NCBI GenBank assembly: GCA_043757265.1
Contig: JAYUQP010000022.1
Location: forward strand, 1-64,000
Length of the DNA: 64,000 bases
Reading direction: 5' to 3'
Source of the DNA: JANPLN01 sp043757265
Lineage (GTDB): Bacteria; Bdellovibrionota; Bdellovibrionia; Bdellovibrionales; JAGQZY01
Part shown: piece by piece, positions 31,488 to 40,534 of the stretch
Position numbering within the stretch: the first letter of the stretch is position 1
Layout of the letters: every line of letters begins with the position of its first letter
The notes under the pieces: generated by a model
Database searches by the model: none
What the model was told of the DNA's origin: nothing
The model's input: only the letters and a program-made list of their open reading frames with translations
Translations under genes and position numbers: made by a program

Positions 31488-33836
31488 TTACTTTTTGTAA
31501 TTAAACCAAAGATCGAAAATCAGATCCAACGAACCGTCCTGGTACTGAATGACCGATTTATAAACGGTTTCATTGCCATGAGCATCACGCTCATAAAAGC
31601 CCGGATCGTAATTTAAATCGATATTCTTCACACTCATTTGATCAAGGGACACGAGTTCATTCCGAGTTCCGATACCATCAAAGTTTTTATCTTTCCACAG
31701 TCGTAGCGACTTAAAAACGGAATCCTTACTATTGATAAGCCCATCTCCATTGCTATCAAATTTGGCAAGAGCTAAGAAGCCATTAGCCGAAAAGTCTTTG
31801 TCTGGACCGCGAGTGTTGTCACCGAACATTTCGTCAACACCTTCAACGCGTCCTTTTTTATTCGGCTTTACAAGGAACATATACTGATCCGTGTTCAACC
31901 AACTGATCTGGTGCCGAGCATTCTTTCGTGGCTCCGCATTAAATCCTAGGATGTTAAATTGAATGCCATCGGCAATCGAGGACAATTCTACGTAGCGTGC
32001 CACATCGTGCTTCGGATTCACGTGGACGATCAATGGCGATGCCTTCATATCGCATTTTTTCTTATCCACCTTCGAATTAAAATCAGGATTATCGTCGATG
32101 ATCACCTGAATTTTTTCCGACAACCTAGCAAAGCGTACATCGCGAGATCCATACATGATAAAGCTGATCTCTTCCTTGCCGCGCTTGTCTGAGTCCTTAG
32201 CAAAGAGGCGAACGTTTTCGTACTCGCTACTTTTAACCGGCAAGTCTCCACCCACCACTGGCGAGAACAGTGTCACGTAAAGTTCCGACTTTTTATGGCC
32301 AGAAATATCACAATCGGAAAGATCTAAGCGTTTTTTATTAATCACATCGTTTTTAATTTTATCGGTGTTGCGTGACTCACAAATTGGTACCATGGAAACA
32401 ACTTTTTTCTTTTCCATTTTGCAAACGACTTTTTTGTGCTCGTGTTTGCAACTCGCTTTGTGCGTGTGCGAGTCATTATCATCATCGTCGTCATCGCCCG
32501 ATCTTATCCAGCCAGTGCGTTGCGCCTTACAAACTTCAACCTCTTGGACAGTTTCTACGCGTTTAACAACTCGCATAACAAGCTCTAGACGGTCATTTAG
32601 TTTAAAGCGACCGCTGCTTGTGCGAATTCTTGAACAAACTCTGTCGACTGGAACATTCCAAGGTGCGCACTTTTTAAATTGCGCTTCCTTCTGCAGACCT
32701 GGAATCAAATTCATTTCGCAATCGTCAGGTGGACACTTTTGACCAGGAACACCGTCATCATCTGTTCCATCACCATTATTCGAGCGTCCTGGATTCGAAG
32801 AATCATTTCCATCCCTATCATTTCCATGACCATTGTTGCCCTTTTTGCATTCGCCACCGGTTGAACCACCCGACGTCGATCCACCAGTTGAACCTCCAGT
32901 AGTCGACCCACCAGTGGTAGACCCACCTGAAGTGGAGCCGCCAGTATCGCTTCCTGTGGTTGATCCACCAGAGGTCGTTCCACCTGATATTGTACCACCA
33001 GTATCACTGCCAGAAGTTGCTCCCGCAGTTGTGCTACCGCCAGTATCGCTTCCGGTAGTCGATCCACCTGACGTAGACCCACCTGATATTGTACCACCAG
33101 TATCACTGCCAGAGGTTGCTCCCGCAGTTGTGCTACCGCCAGTATCGCTTCCCGTAGTCGACCCACCAGAGGTCGTTCCGCCAGTGTCACTGCCGGAAGT
33201 TGCTCCCGCAGTTGTGCTTCCACCAGTTTCGCTTCCTGTGGTTGATCCACCAGAAGTCGTTCCGCCAGTGTCACTGCCGGAAGTCGCTCCCGCAGTTGTG
33301 CTTCCACCAGTTTCGCTTCCCGTAGTCGACCCACCAGAAGTCGTTCCACCAGTGTCACTGCCGGAAGTTGCTCCCGCAGTTGTGCTTCCACCAGTTTCGC
33401 TTCCTGTGGTTGATCCACCTGTCGTGGTTGCTCCAGTGGTGCTTCCACCCGACCCGCCGCCAATAACTAAACAGTAGTCGCCGTTTGCATTGGGCACATA
33501 ACCAACTGAGATCAAATAGGCAAGGTCGGTGTCATCAACAAAAATTTCGCGTATGCAATTGGATACAGTGCTATCCCCATCATCTGTATCTATAGGTGGC
33601 AAACAGTACTCGTTGTTCGGAGACACTGTGTATCCTTGACGATCTAAAAGAGGAATGTCTTCTTCGTCCACAATTGCGAGTGGCAAACATTGTTGCTTGA
33701 CGCTCGCGAGTATTACTGTGTTCGAAAGCAACTCTCTTTTAGCTGTGGCATCAATTTCCGAACCGCCGTTAGAACATGCGGAAACAGCAAACAGACAAAG
33801 GCCTAAAAACTTCTTGTTTATATTGAGTGCATCCAT
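31488..33836 (-). CDS. Large lipoprotein with Gly/Ser/Thr repeats and calcium-binding C-terminus
   Basis: 782 residues from ATG 33836, preceded by AAAGAGGTG. The signal peptide is (FLGLCLFAVSAC) with lipobox VSAC. Residues about 125-340 are a low-complexity tract of a 28-residue unit (GGSTTGSETGGSTTAGATSG...) repeated about five times plus degenerate copies, which would form a flexible surface spacer. It is followed by CKKGNNGHGNDRDGNDSS, then a cysteine-rich region and a C-terminal part with EF-hand-like loops (FDSNGDGLINSKDSVF, DKNFDGIG) resembling those of RTX or other calcium-binding exoproteins. It is an outer-membrane, cell-surface candidate with no recognised catalytic domain. Monocistronic, with its own terminator. 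Confidence 0.82.
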   Translation of the reverse strand: MDALNINKKFLGLCLFAVSACSNGGSEIDATAKRELLSNTVILASVKQQCLPLAIVDEEDIPLLDRQGYTVSPNNEYCLPPIDTDDGDSTVSNCIREIFVDDTDLAYLISVGYVPNANGDYCLVIGGGSGGSTTGATTTGGSTTGSETGGSTTAGATSGSDTGGTTSGGSTTGSETGGSTTAGATSGSDTGGTTSGGSTTGSETGGSTTAGATSGSDTGGTTSGGSTTGSDTGGSTTAGATSGSDTGGTISGGSTSGGSTTGSDTGGSTTAGATSGSDTGGTISGGTTSGGSTTGSDTGGSTSGGSTTGGSTTGGSTGGSTSGGSTGGECKKGNNGHGNDRDGNDSSNPGRSNNGDGTDDDGVPGQKCPPDDCEMNLIPGLQKEAQFKKCAPWNVPVDRVCSRIRTSSGRFKLNDRLELVMRVVKRVETVQEVEVCKAQRTGWIRSGDDDDDDNDSHTHKASCKHEHKKVVCKMEKKKVVSMVPICESRNTDKIKNDVINKKRLDLSDCDISGHKKSELYVTLFSPVVGGDLPVKSSEYENVRLFAKDSDKRGKEEISFIMYGSRDVRFARLSEKIQVIIDDNPDFNSKVDKKKCDMKASPLIVHVNPKHDVARYVELSSIADGIQFNILGFNAEPRKNARHQISWLNTDQYMFLVKPNKKGRVEGVDEMFGDNTRGPDKDFSANGFLALAKFDSNGDGLINSKDSVFKSLRLWKDKNFDGIGTRNELVSLDQMSVKNIDLNYDPGFYERDAHGNETVYKSVIQYQDGSLDLIFDLWFNYKK
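32850..33440 (-). repeat. 84-bp tandem repeat encoding Gly/Ser/Thr units
   Basis: Within the lipoprotein gene a 28-codon unit is repeated about five times, with shorter degenerate copies at the 3' end. Silent third-base changes distinguish copies. The period (84 bp) is a multiple of three, so copy-number change keeps the frame. Both other minus-strand frames and a plus-strand frame are also free of stops here, which is a side effect of the repeat. Confidence 0.85.
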
Positions 33837-34303
33837 ACACACCTCTTTCTTTAAGATAGTATGGAAGAAAATGTTTGAATACTCCATGGACATTCAAAAT
33901 AAATCACAAAGTGTTCTGTATGAATGCGAAATAAGATCCATAATGACTGCCCGAAAGTTTTTCGTTTTTCCAACAATTATTTCCGTCAAAAAGTTACGCA
34001 TTAAACGGCAATATTTTGATTGGGCAATTATTGATTTTTTACCGACTTTTTTTTGGTTTGATTTTCTCGGAAGCTCTTCGGACAGGTAAAATGAAAAAAG
34101 ATAGTTCGCTAAAAAACGACATTTTTTAATCTGTTCGCTAGGTCAGATCCGATAGTAAATGCAAACGAAAAAAACCAATGTCTCGTTTTGAAACACCAAA
34201 TTTCTTACTTTTTTAACTTCCAATTAAGGATACAATTATTTCGTTATTTCTACTAAGGTCTTGGAATGAGATTTCCGATAAGAAATTATCAGGGGGCTGA
34301 TGT
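33837..34303. other. 467-base divergent intergenic region
   Basis: AT-rich, with T- and A-runs. I see no gene. It should contain the promoters of the repeat lipoprotein (minus) and of the heme/DUF1501 operon (plus). The sequence AGGGGGCTG lies just before the ATG at 34304, as in front of other secreted genes here. Confidence 0.5.
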
Positions 34304-35857
34304 ATGTACGCTGGTTTTAAGGTCTTCATAGTTGGAATCTTTATCACGCAGAATATTCTCGCCGAAGATGTTCAATATTTAACTAACACCGAGCATTTTG
34401 CAAAATGCTACGCAAAACTCACCGACCACCCAGCCGATCCAACTTCCAATCTTTACATGCAAGTCCTGCAAGGCACTTTGACTCCAGTGGACGCCTGCAT
34501 GAGCGTTTTCGATAAAGCCATGTTCAGCCCTTCAAGCCGACGACTTAGGGATGCTAACGATCCTATCGCCAAAGCCATTGTACAAAACTTTCATCGCTTT
34601 CATCTCAGCTGGTTAACGATTCCATTTAGTCAAAACATCGACGCTTCAATCTTTTCTCTGCTTGATAACGATGAGCCGGCCCTTTACATCACTGAAGCCT
34701 TATTTATGAATCGACATTACAAATACATAGTTACAGCTAACCAATCGCTTCGTGGTGTGCGCGAAACCTCGAATCCAGACACTTACATGCTAAATAATAT
34801 CAACTTCACCAACCGGCAACTTGTCGTCGGTCCTATGAAAACCACCGTTACCGAGCCTGACCCTTTGAAAAATTACTATGAAATCAAAGGGACACGGGTT
34901 TCCGTTGGTCCTCTTATTGGCGTGCAAGATACACCGTCGCTCGTCTATCAGCTTCCACTCTCCCATCGCTCTGACATACCATTGACTGAAGCAACGCTGC
35001 CTTCACGCCGACTTCCTGCCACCACGTACGATATCAGTTCACATCCAGGTGGCGGAGTCATCGGCAGTAGCACAACGTTTCTCAATGCCCGCGAAAGTGT
35101 ATCAATGCCAGATGGTGGCTTGTATGTTCATCGACGGCTTTCTAATAACTTCTTTTACGACTTTATGTGCTCTAAACTGCCGACATTTAAAGACTCCGAT
35201 CCACAAGTGGTTGCAGAACTCAGTAAGTTTGCTAAATCTGATATCCCTTTTCGGAAGAGCGCAACCTGTGTTGCCTGTCACCTAACACTCGATAACTTTG
35301 CTCATACCGGCCGTAATATCATCTCAACAAGAGGTCTCAATCCTACATTTCGTCGACAACTAGCGGATGCTGGCCTTGTCGCTCCAACAAATTTGGAGAT
35401 GGTTCACCACTATCCACCTGTGAAGGCGGCACTGGTTGACCCAATCGATAAAGATACCCTCTACCACCGTCGACAACCAGACGGCCGCCTCATTTATCGC
35501 AATTACGCTGGCAATCTTGTAAATCAAGATGTGCGCGGCTTATCTGCTATGGGCGCAGCTGTTGCCGCGCAAGACGACATTTATATGTGCGCCGCCAAGC
35601 GATACTACAATTTCCTAACCGGGGTAAGTATCCCACTCGATCCAATCCCTTTAGATACAATTACTAAAAAGCCTAAAGACCCATCCAATAATTTTATATT
35701 TTATCACCGCCAAAAAATTGTGAGCTTAGGCGCTACGCTCAAAAAAGGGACTGACGTTGAGGGCAAGCCGTGGAATTTACGCAATCTAGTCCGTGAAATT
35801 ATTAAATCTAACGCCTTTCGAGCTAAAAACCCGGCCGTTGTAGGAGATTCCTTATGA
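34304..35857 (+). CDS. Exported c-type heme protein, first gene of DUF1501-like operon
   Basis: 517 residues with a signal peptide (MYAGFKVFIVGIFITQNILA). There is a single heme c site, CVACH (C322, C325, H326), and extended N-terminal and C-terminal regions that resemble planctomycete-type PSD1/DUF1588-like cytochrome proteins only in layout; I do not claim that family. The C-terminal motif LVREIIKSNAFR is like the end of such proteins (V..F..SD.FR). It would sit in the periplasm. It overlaps the next gene by four bases (ATGA), so the two are translationally coupled. A GGGGGCTG box precedes the start. Confidence 0.72.
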   Translation: MYAGFKVFIVGIFITQNILAEDVQYLTNTEHFAKCYAKLTDHPADPTSNLYMQVLQGTLTPVDACMSVFDKAMFSPSSRRLRDANDPIAKAIVQNFHRFHLSWLTIPFSQNIDASIFSLLDNDEPALYITEALFMNRHYKYIVTANQSLRGVRETSNPDTYMLNNINFTNRQLVVGPMKTTVTEPDPLKNYYEIKGTRVSVGPLIGVQDTPSLVYQLPLSHRSDIPLTEATLPSRRLPATTYDISSHPGGGVIGSSTTFLNARESVSMPDGGLYVHRRLSNNFFYDFMCSKLPTFKDSDPQVVAELSKFAKSDIPFRKSATCVACHLTLDNFAHTGRNIISTRGLNPTFRRQLADAGLVAPTNLEMVHHYPPVKAALVDPIDKDTLYHRRQPDGRLIYRNYAGNLVNQDVRGLSAMGAAVAAQDDIYMCAAKRYYNFLTGVSIPLDPIPLDTITKKPKDPSNNFIFYHRQKIVSLGATLKKGTDVEGKPWNLRNLVREIIKSNAFRAKNPAVVGDSL

Positions 35858-37476
35858 GTTTGAAAAATAAATCTCGCAGAAAATTTTTTAATGATGCTGG
35901 TAAATTCTCTGTCGCCACAACTGGATTTTATGGGCTAGAAAGCCTTTTACAAATTCTGTTTCAACAAGCTTACGCGCGCGCTGCTGACTCCAATACCTAC
36001 GACTACAACTACGTTAGTTTGATGACGCCTTCAGCTCCGCCAAGATGGTACTTTGATCAACCATTAAATCCCGACAACCAGAGTGCTAACTTTATTCCGG
36101 GTAGTTTTGGTACGGAAATTAAAAAATCAGGAAACCTGTGGCTACCTGATTACAAAAACTATAAACAACGCTTTGGCGCCGGAGACGTTTATCTGCCGCC
36201 GGTATGGAATTTAAAATCTGCGGCTGGTGAAAACTTTTCTTCACTGCTTAAAGAAATGATCATGGTTCGGGGTGTCGATATGGAAATCAATTCACACTTT
36301 CTCAATCAAGAGCGCACCGTGCGCCCATTTTCAACCTCAGCTAGTATTTCTGGACTCGTAGGAAATGCATCTTCAGCACCAACACCCTCCATTGGCTTTA
36401 CCACTTCTCGTACAACAGAGGTCTTCCGCGGAGTAGGTTCTGCAGCCGGGATTGCAGTAGCTCCTGGGAATCCGATCCCTGGAATTACCACTCCCTTCAA
36501 TGTTAGCAAAGTTGTTAAGCAAGACGATCTTAATTATTCAATCAAACAAGCTCTTTCCGAAATGGATAAATACGCAAAAAATAACAATCTTCCTTCAATC
36601 GGCGCAGAGAACAATCTGAATAAAACATACGATATGTTTGAAAGAAACTTGGCAAGTTATCAAAGCAACTACACGGCTATTTTTAATAAGTATAAAACCA
36701 TACTCACCCAAGAAACCGCACTTGAAATTCCTAATGTCAGCGATAGAAGTTTACTTAATACCATAAAGCCTGCAGGAGAAGCCGTATTCGGAACAGCTCC
36801 TTCCAAAAGGCTCAATGGCTCAAATTTTAAATCGATCTATGAGGCCGGCAGTGCACCAACGCAAATTGCATCAGCATTTGCGTTTTGTGAGTTTGCACTT
36901 TCCGAAAAATTAACATCGTCGCTCACTTTGGACCTCGGCACCACAACTTATATGAATGTTGATGGCGTGGCTATGCCCTGCGATCAGCATTATGCCGGAG
37001 CAGTGGCCTCAATCGTTTTCACCAACACATTTTATCGTTGTATTCTTGCCTGCATGTTAGAGCTGCGCAAAGCTTTGAAAGCAAAAAATATGTACGACAA
37101 AACACTCTTTCATTTCTCATCGGAGTTCAGTCGTACTCCGCAAAAAGATATGGCCGGTAGCGACCACGGCTTCAACTCTGCCTCAACCTCGTTCATCAGT
37201 GGTCGAATCACACCTGCCGGCGCCGGCTTAGTGGGTAACATTCATAAAGAGTCAGACAATGCCAACGAAAAAAGCCTCTATCCTGGAACGTGGGGAAAAA
37301 GCGCGCCAACAAAATTCAACGATGGAAAATCACGTCGCATTATTAATGATGATATCGTGAGTACGATTTGCGAAATCATGCAAGTTCCTAAAATAGGAAC
37401 CAAAGGTCAGTCGCTCGTTAAAAATGACAATGGCGTTGTGTCTTTGTTAGTTAAGGAGAAAAAAAATGTGGCCTAA
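35854..37476 (+). CDS. Tat-exported DUF1501-like protein
   Basis: 540 residues. The N-terminus is a Tat signal (KNKSRRKFFNDAGKFSVATTGF). The C-terminal third has the segment HFSSEFSRTPQKDMAGSDHGFN, which matches the DUF1501 motif (EFGRTP...GRDHW) of sulfatase-fold proteins, where His and Asp bind metals. In other phyla DUF1501 proteins are always paired with cytochrome-containing partners, and here too the upstream gene carries heme. The substrate and reaction are unknown. Exported in folded form, consistent with a metal cofactor. It overlaps the next gene by 11 bases. Confidence 0.8.
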   Translation: MSLKNKSRRKFFNDAGKFSVATTGFYGLESLLQILFQQAYARAADSNTYDYNYVSLMTPSAPPRWYFDQPLNPDNQSANFIPGSFGTEIKKSGNLWLPDYKNYKQRFGAGDVYLPPVWNLKSAAGENFSSLLKEMIMVRGVDMEINSHFLNQERTVRPFSTSASISGLVGNASSAPTPSIGFTTSRTTEVFRGVGSAAGIAVAPGNPIPGITTPFNVSKVVKQDDLNYSIKQALSEMDKYAKNNNLPSIGAENNLNKTYDMFERNLASYQSNYTAIFNKYKTILTQETALEIPNVSDRSLLNTIKPAGEAVFGTAPSKRLNGSNFKSIYEAGSAPTQIASAFAFCEFALSEKLTSSLTLDLGTTTYMNVDGVAMPCDQHYAGAVASIVFTNTFYRCILACMLELRKALKAKNMYDKTLFHFSSEFSRTPQKDMAGSDHGFNSASTSFISGRITPAGAGLVGNIHKESDNANEKSLYPGTWGKSAPTKFNDGKSRRIINDDIVSTICEIMQVPKIGTKGQSLVKNDNGVVSLLVKEKKNVA

Positions 37477-38173
37477 AAAATGGATATTTTTCTCGATAAT
37501 TTTTAGCTTTTCGGCAAGTCTTTTCATCTTTCAGAACTGCGCACCGCCAAGCTCTGGTTTTGGCACCATGAATCAAGGGAGCCTAGACCTCCCCGACGAA
37601 GAGGATCCCGTAGACCCACCAAATAAAGTGGAGAAAGCCGAAGTTTCAGCGCAAAATGCCAACAAAGTTCTGACATCGAATATCTTGCTCTCGGTGTTTG
37701 GTCCCACTGCAAAAAATATTATCATGACTTATATTTCTAACAACACGGCTGATTTTGGAGCCGCAAATTCGATTTACGATCGGAATATAAAAGCAGATTG
37801 CACCACCAATAGCGCTCCTGGCGTTGTGTGCAGCACATCCACTCCCCTCGCTTTACAAACATCCTCAAATGTGGGGCTCAATATTCGGCGCGAGGGCTGG
37901 CGCTTACAAGCCTGTCATGAGATCACTAAAAGAACAGATGCACTTCGAGCAGCATTTCAGAAAATAAATACGAATCAATCAACTGCGACCCCGCAAGTTA
38001 CGGCAGTGACGGTCAACAAAGCTTTTTCACTGTTTTACATCGGAAAAATAACCCCCCCCGGAGCGGTCACCGACTCTCTTCGCATTATCGCGCAAGATGA
38101 GAGTGCGACAATTGAGCAGTGGCGAGATATTCTTCTAACTCTTTGTTTGAGCCCTCACTGGCAGGTGCTTTGA
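37466..38173 (+). CDS. Lipoprotein (FQNC lipobox) of heme/DUF1501 operon
   Basis: 235 residues. The signal peptide ends in IFQNCAPPSSG, with the Cys as lipidation site. Residues 55-235 contain LLSVFGPTAKNIIMTYISNN and LSLFYIGKITPPGAVTDSLRI, ending WRDILLTLCLSPHWQVL, which is reminiscent of the C-terminal 'LC.SP.FQ..' part of DUF1588/DUF1592-type proteins. It may tether the complex to the outer membrane. AAGGAG precedes the start, and the gene overlaps its neighbours on both sides (11 bases upstream, 1 base downstream). Confidence 0.72.
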   Translation: MWPKKWIFFSIIFSFSASLFIFQNCAPPSSGFGTMNQGSLDLPDEEDPVDPPNKVEKAEVSAQNANKVLTSNILLSVFGPTAKNIIMTYISNNTADFGAANSIYDRNIKADCTTNSAPGVVCSTSTPLALQTSSNVGLNIRREGWRLQACHEITKRTDALRAAFQKINTNQSTATPQVTAVTVNKAFSLFYIGKITPPGAVTDSLRIIAQDESATIEQWRDILLTLCLSPHWQVL

Positions 38174-38763
38174 TGCTGATACTTCTATTGAGTTGCTTTT
38201 TCACTGCGATAGCTCACGGGCAAACCTCGCCTTACAAAATCATCTCGCTTTATCAAAAAGACGCACTTCTCACCGAAAGATTTTTGCCATTTCAGATTTT
38301 AAATCTCAATAACGAACCGGTGGTGATCGAATCCGTCAGTGCCGCAAGTCCCTGCTACGCCATGGTGGACCCGCATCGCGCGCACATCGCTCTTTTTTAC
38401 TGCACAGAACAAACTTTGAGCTCTTTTTCTTTAAACGTTCGTGATCGCGGCCAACTTCAAATATTTAAAACACCCGAATTTAACATTCAAAAACTTGCCA
38501 TTTTGAGCTCCACTCCAGACCCCGATAAACCAAAAGAGCCGGATTCTCCAGGGAAGACTTTGTACAACACAAACTGCGCTAGTTGCCACAATTCTTCCAA
38601 TCGAATGGTTGAGACCACAACAGTAACCCATTTAAAAAACCTCTTTGCTGGACGGGTAAATGATGATCAAGGGAACCCTATTGTTTCGATGACCAAATTT
38701 AATAATCTGTTCGGTGACAAACAGCTGAATGACCTCGTTAAATATATTAATGAGGAGCTGTAG
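38173..38763 (+). CDS. Small periplasmic cytochrome c
   Basis: 196 residues from the ATG at 38173, which overlaps the preceding stop by one base. The signal peptide is MLILLLSCFFTAIAHG. The N-terminal 110 residues look like a beta domain (QILNLNNEPVVIESVSAASPCY). The C-terminal part holds one heme site, NCASCHNSSNRM, followed by FNNLFGDKQLNDLVKYINEEL, the usual end of a class I cytochrome c. It is likely an electron carrier for the DUF1501-like partner. The following gene starts after one base. Confidence 0.8.
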   Translation: MLILLLSCFFTAIAHGQTSPYKIISLYQKDALLTERFLPFQILNLNNEPVVIESVSAASPCYAMVDPHRAHIALFYCTEQTLSSFSLNVRDRGQLQIFKTPEFNIQKLAILSSTPDPDKPKEPDSPGKTLYNTNCASCHNSSNRMVETTTVTHLKNLFAGRVNDDQGNPIVSMTKFNNLFGDKQLNDLVKYINEEL

Positions 38764-38764
38764 A

Positions 38765-39226
38765 ATGAAAAAATTTATACCTCTTGTAATTCTCATTTGC
38801 GCGCTTTCGGCGATTCTTTTTTTCCAAAACTGTTCGGGATCTAAGCATTCAATAACATCAGGAGAAAAGGTTAGTTTGAGTAGTATTTATCCCTACTATG
38901 AACAAAAACCAGAATTTTTTGAAAATATTCAACTTACTACCGCCTTCGAAGATAACGGAATATGGAAGTATCAGTTTGTTGCAAGCGTGGTTTATGTGGA
39001 CGTTCCAGGTGAGGAGATCGATGTTGAGATTCGTATTTACGATCAAAACCAGAATGTACTTTGCCCGCGAAGAACTGCCCGTGTCAAAAACACCAACAAT
39101 CACATCTTGATTCCCGACTGCCAAAGCTCGCAAAAAGCAACCTTGGCACGAATAGAAATCTTTGCAAAATTAGCAGTGGCGACGCCTCTTAAAAAAATCA
39201 GCAGCTACACTTTTGTTTTGAAATAA
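38765..39226 (+). CDS. Small lipoprotein (FQNC lipobox)
   Basis: 153 residues from ATG 38765. The signal peptide is MKKFIPLVILICALSAILFFQNCSG, with the Cys at the end of the lineage-type lipobox. The mature domain is beta-rich (GIWKYQFVASVVYVDVPGEEIDVEIRIYDQ, VLCPRRTARVKN), perhaps an Ig-like fold, with two further cysteines. No family is known to me. One base separates it from the cytochrome gene, and the phosphatase gene follows after 30 bp. Confidence 0.7.
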   Translation: MKKFIPLVILICALSAILFFQNCSGSKHSITSGEKVSLSSIYPYYEQKPEFFENIQLTTAFEDNGIWKYQFVASVVYVDVPGEEIDVEIRIYDQNQNVLCPRRTARVKNTNNHILIPDCQSSQKATLARIEIFAKLAVATPLKKISSYTFVLK

Positions 39227-39256
39227 GGTGTCAGATCCCTTATAGTTTCGGCATCT

Positions 39257-40534
39257 ATGATCTTCTATTTTTTCCTCCCCATATGGTTCACAGTTTCTTG
39301 TGTTGCAGCACCACCGGTTGTTCCCCTGAAGCCCGAGATGAAATCGGTTTATCTAACGTGGAACTCGCCCGATACATCCTCTCATATAGCAATCAACGTA
39401 CTTACGTTGCAAAAGGCCACATCTGTCGAAATTAAATTGGCTGACAAATTGGCTGACAAATTGGACGACCGATTGGACGACCGATTGGACGACCGATTGG
39501 CTGACCATTTGGCTGACAAAATCGAAAAACAACCTCGTCACAAAGATCTCAAAGGGACACCATTTCATCTCTACACTTTCGAACTCAAAAACTTAGCACC
39601 CCAAACGCTTTATGCATTTGAAATCTTAATCGACGGGCAGTCAGTAAAAACGCCTTACAAATTTAAAACGCTGCCCAATGACAACACGCCCATTGAATTT
39701 GTAAGCGGCGGTGACTTAAGCCCGCACGAAGATGTGGCAACGATCGCTAAGCAGGCTATAACAACGAATACAATGGCTCTTTTTTTAGGTGGTGATTTAG
39801 CCTACGAGGACGGCAATATTAAGCGCTTCGAATTATGGTTAAAACTTTGGGATTACCTCAATCAAGCAATGCTCTCACCCGATGGGCGATTAGTTCCTCT
39901 GGTGGTAGCGATTGGCAATCATGAAACTAATAATTTGAAGACTGTTAATCTTGAAGAAAAAGCGCCGTTTTATTATTTATTTTTTGAACAAAACGAAAAA
40001 CTCACCTACTTTCAACGAAATTTTGGGAAACACACCACACTTCTGACATTGGATTCCGGACATTTTGCTGAGCATGATAAACAACAGGAAGAATGGCTTA
40101 AAACCGAACTGCAAAAGGAAGTGAACAAGCCGCACTTAATTGGTCTTTATCACGTTCCACTCTATCCATCGTTCCGTCCCTATGACGACAAACGATCGGT
40201 AAAAGGTCGAAAGGCCTGGCTTTCGCATTTTGATAAGTTTCATCTCGATGTTGCTCTGGAAAATCATGATCATGCTCTAAAGCGCAGTCAGCTCCTAAAA
40301 GGCAATAAAGTGGTTTCAAAAGATGGTACAATCTACGTGGGCGATGGCGCATGGGGTGTGGCCCCTCGCCCCGCCGCGCCAGATCGCTGGTACTTGCAGA
40401 TTGTAAAGGTTGAAAAGCATCTTTGGCGAATAAACGCGTCACCGAAAAAATTAAGTTTTCAAGCGATCAATAAAATGGGACAAGTTCTCGATTCATTTAC
40501 TCTTAAAAACGGAAGCGTACTCACCTATGAATAA
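39257..40534 (+). CDS. Purple acid phosphatase-like metallophosphoesterase with internal repeat
   Basis: 425 residues. After a signal peptide (MIFYFFLPIWFTVSC; a lipobox VSC is possible) there is an N-terminal fibronectin-like domain (VYLTWNSPDTSSH ... YAFEILIDGQ), as in purple acid phosphatases. The metallophosphoesterase core follows: GGDLS, GGDLAYEDGN, VAIGNHE, LYHVPLY and ENHDHALK, covering the D, D-x-Y, N-H-E, H and H-x-H metal ligands. It would hydrolyse phosphate esters outside the inner membrane. An 84-bp run of seven 12-bp repeats inserts LADKLADKLDDRLDDR-type residues within the N-terminal domain (about residues 61-88). It overlaps the following gene by eight bases. Confidence 0.82.
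   Translation: MIFYFFLPIWFTVSCVAAPPVVPLKPEMKSVYLTWNSPDTSSHIAINVLTLQKATSVEIKLADKLADKLDDRLDDRLDDRLADHLADKIEKQPRHKDLKGTPFHLYTFELKNLAPQTLYAFEILIDGQSVKTPYKFKTLPNDNTPIEFVSGGDLSPHEDVATIAKQAITTNTMALFLGGDLAYEDGNIKRFELWLKLWDYLNQAMLSPDGRLVPLVVAIGNHETNNLKTVNLEEKAPFYYLFFEQNEKLTYFQRNFGKHTTLLTLDSGHFAEHDKQQEEWLKTELQKEVNKPHLIGLYHVPLYPSFRPYDDKRSVKGRKAWLSHFDKFHLDVALENHDHALKRSQLLKGNKVVSKDGTIYVGDGAWGVAPRPAAPDRWYLQIVKVEKHLWRINASPKKLSFQAINKMGQVLDSFTLKNGSVLTYE
39437..39520 (+). repeat. In-frame 12-bp tandem repeat, seven copies
   Basis: Units TTGGCTGACAAA (39437, 39449, 39509), TTGGACGACCGA (39461, 39473, 39485) and TTGGCTGACCAT (39497) occur in perfect register. They encode LADK, LDDR and LADH. Such repeats are prone to slippage, but being multiples of three they change length without a frameshift. 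Confidence 0.95.

Noticed and set aside
32850..33440. Possible CRISPR array because of the regular repeats
   Set aside because: The repeats are in-frame coding units without spacers of unrelated sequence, and no cas genes are near.
32711..33463. Second minus-strand frame rich in Glu/Ala/Leu/Val in the same tract
   Set aside because: Frame-shifted shadow of the same repeat; no ribosome binding site and no natural protein pattern.
32833..33477. Proline/valine-rich open frame on the plus strand across the repeat lipoprotein
   Set aside because: It is antisense to the Gly/Ser/Thr repeat; its composition (PPEVVPPVSLP units) is just the complement of the repeat, with no start context.
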